Notes: generated by a model not told the origin, from the letters alone. DNA of 58,631 nucleotides from Volvariella volvacea V23 (GCA_000349905.1 KB722752.1:669620-728250); one strand, 5' to 3'; positions 45,943 to 56,557 are shown, counted from the stretch's first letter. Numbers and translations are program-made.

Positions 45943-46810
45943 TCAATCTTTGGGTGACTTCCTCCGCATGCGGCCAAGGCGCACGCTGCTACTGACGTTG
46001 GCCTCCACGCTCGCTTGGGCTCTACCTCCAAACTGAACCTCCTCTCTCGACTCCGCGTTTGTTTTTTGACGGCGGTTACTTGGACTGTTGTTCGGCGGAG
46101 GAGAAGGAGGTTCCTCGTCTAATTCCTGTGAGTTATCACTATAGTACTCCTCATTATCTTCTGGCGAGCCCTGTTGCCTTCGCGGTTGAGCCGAATAAGC
46201 ATTGCTTTGAGCACGAGGTGGTGGGCCATGAGGTGGACGGACGGGTTGGCACTCAAAGCCACGAGGGGGTGCTGGCGGGCGCCTGGAATAATGTTGGGGA
46301 TTATATTGTTGAGGGGGTGGCCTTTCATAGTATCCGTAATCGTCATCGTCATCGTACTCCTCGTCCTCGGGATACCGATCGGCATATACTTGACGTCTAG
46401 GCCTCGGTGGTGGTGGGTGGCGCTGGCGATTGCGGATCGCTGCAGCTGCAGCGCTATCTGTAGTGGAATTCATACGTGAGACGAAGTGAAGTATCGATAA
46501 GTCAACTTACCACCATATATTGCATTTCCTTGACCCCCAACTATATTGTTTGCACCTGAAAAGTTTCCGCTGTAGATAGCTAACGACCGGACATAGGTAT
46601 TTGACACCAGGGTGTTTGAAGGAACGTACTCTGTGATCCACCATACGAGGCGTATCCATTATGATGCTGTTCATAGCGGTTGCGGGAAAAGTCGCGATGA
46701 TCGTAATAATCACTTTGGTGATAGTTGCCCTCAACGTTGTTGACGTTGCCGCCAACGTGAATGCCACGGGCGTTATTGAACCAGTTTGCTTCTGCGTATC
46801 GATGGTAAGC
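45943..46810 (-). CDS. NGG-module protein 9, acidic Pro-rich tail; start unresolved
   Basis: Exons 46810-46630, 46579-46511 and 46457-45943 give one frame of 254 codons; a 5' exon with ATG probably lies above 46810 but could not be joined in phase. Exon A holds ANWFNNARGIHVGGNVNNVE, then GNYHQSDYYDHRDFSRNRYE. Exon B (23 codons): TIYSGNFSGANNIVGGQGNA. The tail is low-complexity: poly-Ala, Pro/Arg-rich, a run of Asp/Glu/Tyr (DEEYDDDDDYGYYERPPPQQ), more Pro/Gln, and a basic C-terminus (RLGRMRRKSPKD). Such tails often drive phase separation or scaffold binding; no function is known. Confidence 0.7.
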
Positions 46811-48552
46811 CTGAGTACGTAGACCGGGAATGGGAGCTCACGTCTGCTTGCCATAGGACTAAGTGGTTGAGGAAGAGGAGGAAAGGGCGACTGTCAGCAC
46901 GATCACTGCCATCGCCTTTGTACTATACAATTGTCACGCATCACAAACACCTCGCCACCACCCTCATGAAAGCTGTAATCGGTCACAAAGGGAATGTGAC
47001 TGATGGGAGTTGAAAAGGAATACAAAGGGGATGAAAGTCAGTTTGAAATCGCTGCAGCCACAAGACGTATATTTCAAAGTCGAGGACCTGCAATTCGTTT
47101 GTGGGTACCTTGGTTGGAGGGGATGAGTCATGATTGGTTCAATGCTCTGCCTTAGTTTGGCACTGTTTGGGTGCCGAGAGATAGCAAGTTGTCCTGTGGG
47201 TGATCTTCCTTCTCTTCGTCGTACTTCGCCGCTGGCGGGCATGGAGGTGGACAGGCCTCACGTTGTGGCGGTCTACATAGGCTATTCTGTCACCTTGATC
47301 GCCAGAGATAGGAGAGTGCAGACAATTCGACTTGGATTAAGGATAGTCCAGCCGAAGTGGGTCTCCTTGTGCTTCTTCACTGCCAAGGTATCTAGTGTGT
47401 TTCCATCATAATTGGTTGAATGCTAGATGTTATCTATTATGCTGGCGTACTAAAAGGAACTTGTTTTACGCACCGCGAAATACGGTTCATGTCTTTGATC
47501 GTTGTTCCTATTACCCCGGTACGCGGTCGCCTTGAACATCGCTCATGTTATGAACAATAGCGTTGCGAACTTGTACGATTGGGTGCTTATAATTAATCTC
47601 AGGGCATATGTGCGGCTGAGTATTACATGCATCTTCTTGCCATCAGAACGAGTGGATAATGCGCGGTTGAAGTGAGTGGTTAATGATGAGATTACTGATG
47701 AAGAGCACTGGACTTCGCTTTATGTATAGTATAGGTTCGTCCTTAAACCCTCTACTCACTTAGAGAATGAATTTCGAAGTCTTCGTACGATGCTAATGAA
47801 GTACACAAATGCAAGCAATGCTCCAAAGTCGACAAGTCGCAAGGCGAATCATATGAATGTCATATACAGTAGTGACTCTGAAAAGTGATGACAAAAGGAC
47901 ACGTTTCTGACTGTTACTTTCTTCAGTAAGTTCTACCACTCCAGCGCCTCGATCATACGCCCACAATTGGCTCATTTCGGTAAAGGAGCAATATGCACCC
48001 CCGTTATGGATCCGAATCACTACCTACACTTAACACGGCGACGTACTAAATAATTGTGATATTCCACCTTCCTTTTCCTATTAAGAGGTAGGAGATGGTC
48101 TACTATTAGCAGTACCTTGACATGTTTAATTTTATCCCTCTCTATGTAGGTTCCAATGACCACTAGCATATTGTTGACAACCAGGAAAGGCATTTCTGCG
48201 ATCCTGGATGAAGGTTCCTGATGCATTTCTAGAGCTTTCTCATTATTTGTATGACGTACCACAAAATTAAGAAACCTCATTGTCCAATATCCGAGACAGA
48301 ACGCCTGCTTCAGTCTATGGTATAGTGTCCTTGATCATTAATTTCTCGTGTCCTTACGAGGTAGAACGCGTGTAACACACATGAATTAGGGACCATGTGT
48401 TTGAATCCAATATTCCATAGACGCACATGCACCATCATGATAGGAAACTCGCAAAATCGAACGGAAGAATTAGAGGCACTCGGAAACGAACTTTTCGATA
48501 GCATGCGAACTACACACGAGGAGCTAGGAGCTATGTCGAAATATACTACCCA
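46811..48552. other. Mostly unassigned; possible decayed NGG exon and a short plus-strand exon
   Basis: On the minus strand just below 48020, after an AG, the frame IRIHNGGAYCSFTEMS resembles exon B (RRIYNNGGNNQVNMDNS) and could be a relic of a family member. On the plus strand 48437-48568 reads a 43-residue helical segment (SQNRTEELEALGNELFDSMR) that looks like a terminal exon, but no upstream exon was found. Confidence 0.3.
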
Positions 48553-49213
48553 TTATACTGCTCCCTGATCACCACCATTCCTCTTCGACTTCACAGGTAC
48601 ACGTTGTATCCCTTGGTCAAGCTGACCAACCGGTTCCCCTAATTTCTGAGCTTCCGTACTTTCTGCATTACTATCAACTAACCCTGCATTCAAGTTTGAA
48701 ACTCGGAATAGCCCTTCATTCAAATTTGATGGCTTAGCCTGTTGATGACTAGGGGCACAGTTTTCTTTTATATCAAGGACGTGGGGGTATTCCCGTGGAA
48801 GCTCCTCCGGGCTCTTGCTATCGCCACGTTCCTCACTATCTTCATGATGTGAATCAGGATCGGGTTGGTGTTGGCGTGAATGTACCCGAGACGAGGTTCT
48901 ATCACGACGACTGTGGACTACGGAGCTTGTGGGTCCTGCAACTTTCCACAAAACGAATCAGACGTACTTTGGATATTGTTTCCCTTGCCACCTACAATAT
49001 AGCCTTCCCCAGAGAAGTGGCCACTATAAATTTCAACTATACTAAAATAAGGTCGATGGAACGCGTGCAACAGCCGTTTGACTTACCTTGGCTATTGCCT
49101 TCATGATAATCGAGTTTATTAACGTTGATGGTAGAGGTACTCGTTCGATTTATGACTCCTCCGTGAACTACAACCGATCCGGGTTGATGGAAGAAATAGG
49201 AATTGCTGGTCAT
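48553..49213 (-). CDS. NGG-module protein 10, disordered tail; B-C junction irregular
   Basis: Exons 49213-49087 and 49036-48968 are convincing; the tail exon is 48553 to about 48935. Exon A: MTSNSYFFHQPGSVVVHGGV, then INRTSTSTINVNKLDYHEGN. Exon B (23 codons): EIYSGHFSGEGYIVGGKGNN. The tail (SSVVHSRRDRTSSRVHSRQH, then acidic, Ser-rich and repeated NLN motifs) is disordered. The only donor after exon B, GTACGT at 48967, and the AG of TTGCAG give an intron of 32 bases that is out of frame; the in-frame alternative is 26 bases. So this copy is either mis-sequenced, spliced unusually or frameshifted. Confidence 0.55.
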
Positions 49214-49708
49214 AATAAAACTAAAGAACACCTACAAGCAGTGTGGTAGAAGTGGGGGTAAGTAAGGCAAAACCTTTCAATTAAGCACAACGAGACGAAC
49301 CCGTGTGGACAAGCTGCCCATATCTCATCATGCATGCCCGTACACAACGAGGTCGCGGGAGGAAATTTTTTGACAGGTGTGCCCGATCAAATCCTGGTGG
49401 ATAGGCAACGAGCACTTGAATGTCATGTTCCGCTATGGGATGGCTGAGATACCCCGATTGGGCGTGGTCAGCTGGTCATGGCACTTGTAGACACGAAGCC
49501 TTGAGGATGAAGCACGAATATGGACAAAACCATTGGGGGGAGCGAATATGGGCGTTTCGAGATCTGGGGCACACGGATTGACTGGAGGAGTGATGCAAAC
49601 ATCAGTCGGGAACGTTGCCGCCAGACAACTAGTCTATTCGAGCGTCCAATCTGCAGGTAAACGAATCAGAACACCAATTTAGAAGCTCGTGGGATGGCAC
49701 AAGTCCTC

Positions 49709-49851
49709 ACTCGTCTGCTATATTTTCCGGTATGAAGTAGGTGGAGTTTGGTCGTACGGGAGCACGCCATCTCGATATCACTCGTCTGCTATATTTTCCG
49801 GTATGAAGTAGGTGGAGTTTGGTCGTACGGGAGCACGCCATCTCGATATCA
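49709..49851. repeat. 71-bp tandem duplication
   Basis: A 71-base unit starting ACTCGTCTGCTATATTTTCC is present twice head-to-tail with no visible difference, between NGG genes 10 and 11; nothing else was recognised in 49214-50219. Confidence 0.9.
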
Positions 49852-50219
49852 GAAATATATCAGGCATGGCGCCTATCACCAGCTTTCAGATGTTAGCTTG
49901 ATATTATCGAGATCAGAGCACACACGAACAAACAAACCCGCAAACTAGCGAGATAGCTGGGCCGTTGTTTGTAGCTTGGACTTGGTGCCTTTCATATACG
50001 GAAGCAGAATTCATTCCTTAAGGTAGTGAAATACTCTATTGCGAGCAAGGATGCGCATTGCAATAGCGCAGGCCTCGTGCAGTAAGTTGGGCTCCCTCAA
50101 TTCGTTTCAGAGTCCTCATCTTCCACTGCTGCTGTCCTGTGCTTGTTTACTGTTCTCGAAGGATGAATTTCGGCGTCTGCGGTATTCACACTATAGAGTC
50201 CGCTTCTATCCTCCCTCCG

Positions 50220-50840
50220 TCATGTCTCCCTTTTATCATGCCTGACGTATTGACGAGCGCTATGATCTTCAGGAATTCGTGTGAATGGTCCTGGTAGGGA
50301 GTAGCCTCGTTGTATTTGTGTATGGATAGTGTGAATATAACCCGCCGTTGGTCGACGAGCGAGTGTTGCGTTGATTGGTTTGGGAACCATGGTTTGGTGC
50401 TGGATTGCTGCCTTGTGAAGGTAAGCGTGGGGGATAAGGTGGACCATACCCCAGTGGCGGACTATGTGCTGGGTACGCAGCAGGAGGTTGTGAGCTGGTG
50501 TCCTCTCTAGCCACTTGGTCTGATAACACGGTGAGTTCTCCTCTCGTTGTGTAGTGTCCTGATCTTTGTTGTGCATATGATTCAACTTCCCTCCAACCAT
50601 GTTGTTGCCGTCGTAATGTCCACTGTAGTGCGGCTATTACGAGTGTCAGTAGAAATGGTTAGGATTGCAGGCTTGGCTCACAATGCTGAATACCCAGATA
50701 GGGATTCTTGTTGTATCCTCCATATGCGTGTATGTAGATGCTTGTCCCCAGTGTAAGTTGCATTCAGTGTGCCAACGTTATTGATTATCTTGCCGCCCTT
50801 TGAGTTGTCGATATCTGCACCTTCAAAAAACGAGACGATA
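50220..50840 (-). CDS. NGG-module gene 11, probably damaged
   Basis: Exon A around 50830-50682 reads IVSFFEGADIDNSKGGKIIN, then NVGTLNATYTGDK, a clear family motif, but the codon where paralogues start (ATG two residues before SFF) reads ATC here and no other ATG was found. Exon B from 50622 reads GHYDGNNMVGGKLNHMHNK, the second B subtype, entered in phase 2 rather than the usual phase 1. The tail has two overlapping frames, one to 50220 and a Pro-rich one (YPAHSPPLGYGPPYPPRLPS) to 50269; the Pro-rich one resembles tails of NGG 9. I read it as a decaying copy or one whose 5' exon is hidden. Confidence 0.45.
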
Positions 50841-51866
50841 CTGGGGAGTGCCACCGCGGAGTTTTTCGACCCCCCCTTAGGTTATATTCACAGCCAAATA
50901 GCTGTAATAGACATGTCACCGAACGTGGAATCCATTTTAAAGAACTTATACAGATAACTTTGGATAGTTAATCTTAGGGAGCGTGATGCAACAACTATCG
51001 CTACAGATAGCCTGATCCTGAATGCATGCACACGAATTCGCGGAGGAACGTATCGCCACGAAAGGGACCTATGTAGAGAGTCAGCATCCTCCTTTATGGC
51101 TTATTGATTTATTTCTCAGTTACTCGAAATCCCTACAATCGGTACCGCAAAACAAATCCCTCTAAACAGAAGGATGGCGAGATAAGCGCCATACCGGCTA
51201 TCATTATTATCTATGGGCCCATATCAAAGATTCAGTATGAAGGAATGTCGCTGTCCCCTCCGACATGAACGGTGAATTACGAGGTATTAGGGTTCAACCC
51301 GATCTAGGTGAACGTTATCTTGGCGCTCATATGAACCAGTGACCTGGCCCACGGAGCGCTTGCATGCGGGAGTTCTTAACGTTATGATGGTTGCAGAGCG
51401 CAGATAGCGAGCACGTTTACACGAGGGGGCCGTGGCGGTGAAAGGGAACATACTAGACTACCGACCCGCGCTACGTTGCAGGGGTTGTTAGCACACCGGT
51501 ATGCGAACACCACGGATGTTACTCTAATCCTGGTCGGAATAAGTTGTATAGTAACTAAAACGACCTACCATGTAATTGTCAATCAGTTTTTCAAACGTGA
51601 AGATTGTGAGTTTCACATTCGTCGACATGATATCGTTCTATGCTTCATGGGAGTCCCGCTGCTTTCAAATATAAGCCATCAAACCAAACAGGCTATTCAA
51701 TAACGACCAAGGCGTTGAATACGCAAACGAGTATACAAATGCTATTGACCGCATAGAGGGGAGGAGCTAGACTGACGTGCATGGAACGTAAACACAGGAA
51801 GATTATAACCTTCCTAAGCGTAAATCATCAGAACGCTCTCGTCCCATAAACTGGTACACACCTCAT

Positions 51867-52163
51867 TCATTTCCCAGTCGCAGGTTTCTTTGCCTTCACA
51901 GAGCTATCCGCGGGGTTCGAATTGCTGAAAGCGAGATACGGAATACCATGAGTTGTGTTTATGGTCACTGAAGCGAAGACGTCTAAAAAGCAAATTAAAA
52001 TCGGATGGTCTGATAAATGTCAATACTCACACCGTGGATGAGGCATTGCAGTTGGAGGTAGGACAACGTCGCCACTAGCAACGGTGCACATGATGATGCC
52101 CGAATTACTGCTAACCGTGGCATTTTGAAAGAAGGAATTATTCGCGGTGGGCTGGGGACTCAT
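51867..52163 (-). CDS. NGG-module protein 12, minimal two-exon form
   Basis: Exons 52163-52031 and 51982-51867; 82 aa, phase 1, donor GTGAGT. Exon A: ANNSFFQNATVSSNSGIIMC, then TVASGDVVLPPTAMPHPR. The second exon reads YVFASVTINTTHGIPYLAFS, then a Lys-rich end; it may be a highly diverged B module. There is no coiled coil or long tail. An in-frame upstream extension from ATG 52313 (STWSTALLALPLWITVVVKS) would add a hydrophobic N-terminus, possible but unlike the paralogues. Confidence 0.58.
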
Positions 52164-52713
52164 TGCAATCGCGAGTTGAGGAGCCTTCTCCTGACCAGAT
52201 GGCTTTAGTATTGGTTCAGCCCACTCGTCCGCGCTTCGCGATTTGACCACAACGGTGATCCAAAGAGGGAGCGCTAGGAGCGCTGTAGACCATGTGCTCG
52301 ACATTCGCATCACGTACCAGCATTAATCCAAACTCAGCAATTAATGACTCTGTATAACTGTTCGTGGGCATCTTGGAAGAGACAACATTGAGGGATTGAT
52401 CAAACTTAGATTGACATTTGTTCGCGGCAGTAAACGCCTTTTGTTCTGCTAGAAACCTCTGGGTTGGTAGATGCCGAAAACGGTAGGCCATGCACAACGG
52501 GAAAGGTTCTCAACGCAGTCGTTCAGTTGTGTCAACACGCCACAGGGAGATAGCATCCCCATATCTCCATATAATCGAGGCTGACAAGGACGGACAAGTG
52601 CATTATTGATTAGACAGGAAAGGGTCCAATGACATAGCTGAGATATTACAAGTGGATCTGGATTTCGCCAGTACTGGGTATCAAATAAAGGACACCGGGA
52701 GGACACAATGCAA

Positions 52714-53996
52714 TCAATCGCTGGCACGCAACCCTGATTTACGCGTGTTCGCAACATAGTGCTGGCGCTTTTCCAGATCTACAGCTCATCCTGTAAGAAG
52801 TGTAAAAGTGAAAGAAAACGAGAGCTTACCGTGTGCCCACATCGCAGCACCAACACGATTGGAAATGGTAAAAGCGAGACCAATGATCGGGATGTTTTCA
52901 AGCAGTGCGGCAGTGAATCCAAACACTACGGCGGATGAGTCGAAGGGAATTACGAGCGGGAAACAACGTACGGCGGTAGTCCCACTTTCGTTCCTCTATG
53001 AACACGGCAATATGCTGTTTCGTCATTTTCTTGGATTCGAAGTACTTTCCGTGCACGTATTCAGTACCAAATGGGATGGACAAAGGTGGACTTACTTGAC
53101 GATGAAGATATCGCCCAGTGCCCAACGCCTTGAGCCAAGCGGTTATAGCAAGGCCAAAAAAAGGATATAGATCGAAGGGTAGGAGGGCGACTAGCGAACG
53201 AGGTATGGTTAGACACAAAAATAGAACGATGACGATGACGCACGCTTCACAGCCATCCTTCCAACCGAACCACCCAAGAAACTCTGAAGCTTAAGCAATG
53301 GGTCCGTCTCTCCCCGCAACGATGGTGGGCTGTCCCATTCTTCGACGTACGGCTGCCAAAAGTCTGGCCCTTTCCCGCGCGACTCCACAGTTTGCGCCCA
53401 GGCACGGTCGCGTGCGATACGAATGTTGCGATAAAGGAAGAACTTGAGGATCATCGTGACTTGACTTGAGAGAAGCAGGACGGCGGCATCTGAAACACGT
53501 GTTGAGCTGGCGGTGTAAGGGTAAAGACGCGCTCATACAAGTGTAGATACTGAAGGGGATCTTGAAGCCAAACACGGTGTCATCGGAAAGTCCAGTTACA
53601 CGGGAGGAGCTGGAATCGTCGCTATGAGTCGCGTGGAGTATGTATACGAAAGGTGCGCCTACTTTGAGAGGAATAATTCGATGAACTTTTTTTGAATTCC
53701 GAAGGTCAAGAAGGTCTGCATTTGAGGTAGCGGATCAGCGCACTCGACAGGAAATGCCAACTACGTTGTGAGCCCACCCAAATGGCACCGACGATTGCTC
53801 CCCTTCGTGCGCCGTGCTTGCATTTGTCCCATGCAGGCTTGTAGAGGAGTTTGTCGGTGAAAAGCCTGTAGACGCCGACTAGGGCGTAGGATGGGGGGAA
53901 GTGAAGTCGAAAGTTCGCCCTCCGCAGCTGAGGAGGTACGCGTTCGTGAGCTTTCTCGAACAGCGCATCCTGTGCCTCTGGTCCAGAGGTGGCCAT
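52714..53996 (-). CDS. EI24-family membrane protein (RRT8/LDS outer-spore-wall type)
   Basis: Eight exons: 53996-53778, 53715-53663, 53621-53539, 53489-53244, 53190-53096, 53044-52972, 52925-52830, 52778-52714; 309 aa. Landmarks: RGAIVGAIWTFLTFGIQKKF, YAAVLLLSSQVTMILKFFLY, KLALLPFDLYPFFGLAITAW, then the family hallmark YFESKKMTKQHIAVFIEERK, FGFTAALLENIPIIGLAFTI, SNRVGAAMWAHDLEKRQ. Four or so membrane segments. In yeast, relatives RRT8, LDS1 and LDS2 sit on lipid droplets and act in dityrosine spore-wall assembly; the role in basidiomycetes is not established. It is head-to-head with the peroxiredoxin-like gene, 121 bases apart, so they may share a promoter. A partial paralogue lies 1.5 kb away. 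Confidence 0.88.
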
Positions 53997-54117
53997 GGGT
54001 GATGGGAGTGGAGACACAAGTGACGTCCTGCGTTGGGCGCGGTTCACACGCCAACGCGCAGCACCAATTGTGTAAGCCCCCAGGCCATGCATTTCCAAGC
54101 CCAAGCCCAACACCACC

Positions 54118-55090
54118 ATGTCGAATTTGAGAGAGATCCCAGACGCCGAAGCCATTTCCAAGGCCTCCCAACTCGAAATCTACGACGTTGAGGGAAATTC
54201 CGTCAGATTTGGGTCGCTCTTTGAGACCCAACGCGTCGTCGCTATCTTCGTTCGTGAGTTGATTCTCCTGCCCGATTGCTCGCTAAAGATGCCATCCTTT
54301 CTGCCTCAATCTAGGCCATTTCTTCTGCGGTGTAAGTGGAATCTACTGTCTCACGAAGCGTTGACGAAATGGCGTCTAGTCTTGTCAGGTTGAGCCGCCA
54401 CCGCCACTGCCGATTATACTTCAGCCTAATCGTCCCATAGGAATACATCCAGGCCATGGTCCGGGCCAACCTTAGTTCTCTTGAGCGGGCGAATGCGAAG
54501 ATCGTCGTCATCGGTTGCGGGGACTGGAAGGCCATCAAGATGTATGCAGGTACGAGCCCCACACTTGCTGATCGTTCAATAGTTCTGAGTCTTTATTAGA
54601 AACGACCGGTTTTAATGGGCGCATCTTCGCTGATCCGACAAGGGAGTTGTATCGAAGCCTGGGCATGACAATTCAAACCATCCGTAGGACTCCCGCTGGC
54701 GAGGAGCGAAAGAGCTATCTAGTTTCAAGCCCAACTGCGATTGTGCTTGGGAGCATATGGGTAAGCCTCTTCGATTAATAGATCAACTTTCAAGTCGTTT
54801 AGTCGTGCTTAGGGAATCGTTAAGAATCCGGGGCTGATTGGGAAGCAAGGGAATCCATCACAAGTCGGCGGAGAATTCGTATTTGGGCCTGGTCAGTGTA
54901 TCTGATTGCATTATTGCATCTGCTGACGTGGTGTCCATTACCTTAAGGATCCAAGTGCACGTTTGCATCACGCATGAAGCACACAGAAGATCGTAAGTAC
55001 CGCCGTAAAAGTGCTCCCCATTCGATGACTAACGCTTCCCCAGACACAGAAGTTGCGGATCTTATTGCAGCTGTGGTAGCCGATTCTTAA
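54118..55090 (+). CDS. Peroxiredoxin-like (AhpC/TSA, PRXL2-type) protein
   Basis: Eight exons: 54118-54253, 54315-54331, 54380-54388, 54441-54549, 54600-54760, 54813-54891, 54948-54992, 55044-55090; 200 aa. Thioredoxin fold: FGSLFETQRVVAIFV, then RHFFCGSCQEYIQAM with a CxxC redox site, KIVVIGCGDWKAIK, TGFNGRIFADPTRELYRSLG, SIWGIVKNPGLIGKQGNPSQ, VGGEFVFGPGSKCTFASRMK and HTEDHTEVADLI. Likely a peroxide or disulphide-handling protein in the cytosol. The second Cys of the CxxC comes from a 9-base exon (TCTTGTCAG, encoding Ser-Cys-Gln); skipping it would give an in-frame protein without the site. Confidence 0.92.
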
Positions 55091-55150
55091 ACGAAGCGAT
55101 TTATAAAGTAGTATTTGATTGATACGATTACGCGTACTGCTTATTGTCCT

Positions 55151-55308
55151 TGTTCTTTGTCATTTCCGTACCCATAATGTTAGTGTAGTATCATGTCGAG
55201 TATTACGGGATTCGATGGTAAACCAAGACTGTTCTTTGTCATTTCCGTACCCATAATGTTAGTGTAGTATCATGTCGAGTATTACGGGATTCGATGGTAA
55301 ACCAAGAC
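55151..55308. repeat. 79-bp tandem duplication
   Basis: A 79-base unit starting TGTTCTTTGTCATTTCCG occurs twice in direct tandem without visible differences, just past the peroxiredoxin-like gene, probably in its 3' region. Confidence 0.92.
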
Positions 55309-55500
55309 ACTGAAAGTTCATATTGCAATACAGTACAATCACAGTCGGGGCAGTATTTAGCTGCTCGTTAGGAAAACAATGGCACCGTTCGAGGCGCTTA
55401 TGGTCACAACTTCCTTTCTCTTAAGCTATCTTGGGCTTCGTCATAGCATTCTGGTGCACATATAGATCAAATGAGCGTTATGCTTGTGGAGGAGACGCAC

Positions 55501-55721
55501 CGCGAGCCCACTTCGCTGTACCGATCGCGTTTGCCATCTCAAGTGCGACTCCCAGAACCGGTATGCTTTCCGCGAATGCCAAGTAATATCCGTACCCTGA
55601 AAAGGCAGGTGAGGAGATCGAAGCTCAGGATATACCAGTAGTTGAACGTACATTGAAAGTTCCCCACACGGCTCAGGAACTCTGAGCGCTCTTCCTTAGG
55701 TACATTCAACATAGTAAAGAA
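55501..55721 (-). pseudogene. Partial RRT8/EI24-family paralogue
   Basis: Two exons, 55721-55652 (FFTMLNVPKEERSEFLSRVG) and 55596-55501 (GYYLAFAESIPVLGVALEMA, then NAIGTAKWAR), match the penultimate coding exons of the intact gene at 52714-53996. The second exon has the same length (96 bases) and the first is 70 versus 73 bases. Nothing upstream of 55740 continues the gene; AT-rich repeats begin there, so the 5' part seems to have been lost or displaced. Confidence 0.65.
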
Positions 55722-56340
55722 CTTGCCCTAACACCATTCCATTTGCAATGCTTGCAGCATTGCGGGTGGAGTGGGAAAAGAAGCAAGCGCAGATCATTAT
55801 ATAATACTGTCAAATGTCATCGAATGGTATATTAGAACGATGCTCATTTCTAAAGAGAAAAATAGATGATCACATGTTAAAATAATTGAGATTTAATCTT
55901 GCGATCAGATCTGAGTAGTCACATGATCACTGGCCAACACATCATATGACTTAAGCCTATATTTGTGCTTATTTCTACTGTTATTTGTAGTCACAAGTAT
56001 CACTGTCACCCTCCAGCATGCCAAAGCATGTGACCTGCAACTTGACTCAGCTACCTACCATTATTCCTGAGCAAACTAGGGCCCTACTTCAGTACTTCGG
56101 AATGTATATCTGTCAATAATGACAGCGAAGCTGTCAAATCAGCCTACCCTGCTTGACAACTTGCCTTAAAAAACAACTTTCAGCTCATGCCTCACCTGTC
56201 TTTTGAAAGTAGGTCTGATATCATTCTGTTCCCTTGCAGCTTTTCAAAAGCAAGGATGATGTCATTACAGATTGTAGCTATTTGTGTGGCATGATTTTGG
56301 ATTACATTAAAATTATCAAATGCCACCAATGTAACCAAAT

Positions 56341-56420
56341 GTGTTGTGGCTTAATGGTTTGAGTGTAAGACTAGTTTGTACAGTTCTGTGTTTGAGTCCT
56401 AACCATTACATTATTTCTGC
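56341..56420 (+). repeat. tRNA-derived SINE-like sequence
   Basis: A box TGGCTTAATGG (56347-56357) and B box TGTTTGAGTCC (56389-56399) match the pol III internal promoter consensus with tRNA-like spacing, but arms do not pair well enough for a functional tRNA. A SINE head or tRNA pseudogene is the likely origin. Confidence 0.45.
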
Positions 56421-56557
56421 TTTTCACTTTTCTGTCTTTTATACCACTATTCCCATGCAAACTAGGGCCTTACTTTGGTACTTTGTGTTAAATAGCAGCC
56501 TTACAGGCACTAGAGGCTATGGAGGTCACCTTACCTAGGAGTAGAGAGTAATGATAC

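Noticed and set aside
54315..54562. Peroxiredoxin-like protein seemed to lack the second Cys of CxxC.
   Set aside because: A 9-base exon at 54380-54388 supplies Ser-Cys-Gln with good splice sites.
55151..55308. CRISPR-like or satellite array.
   Set aside because: Only two head-to-tail copies without spacers; a simple tandem duplication.
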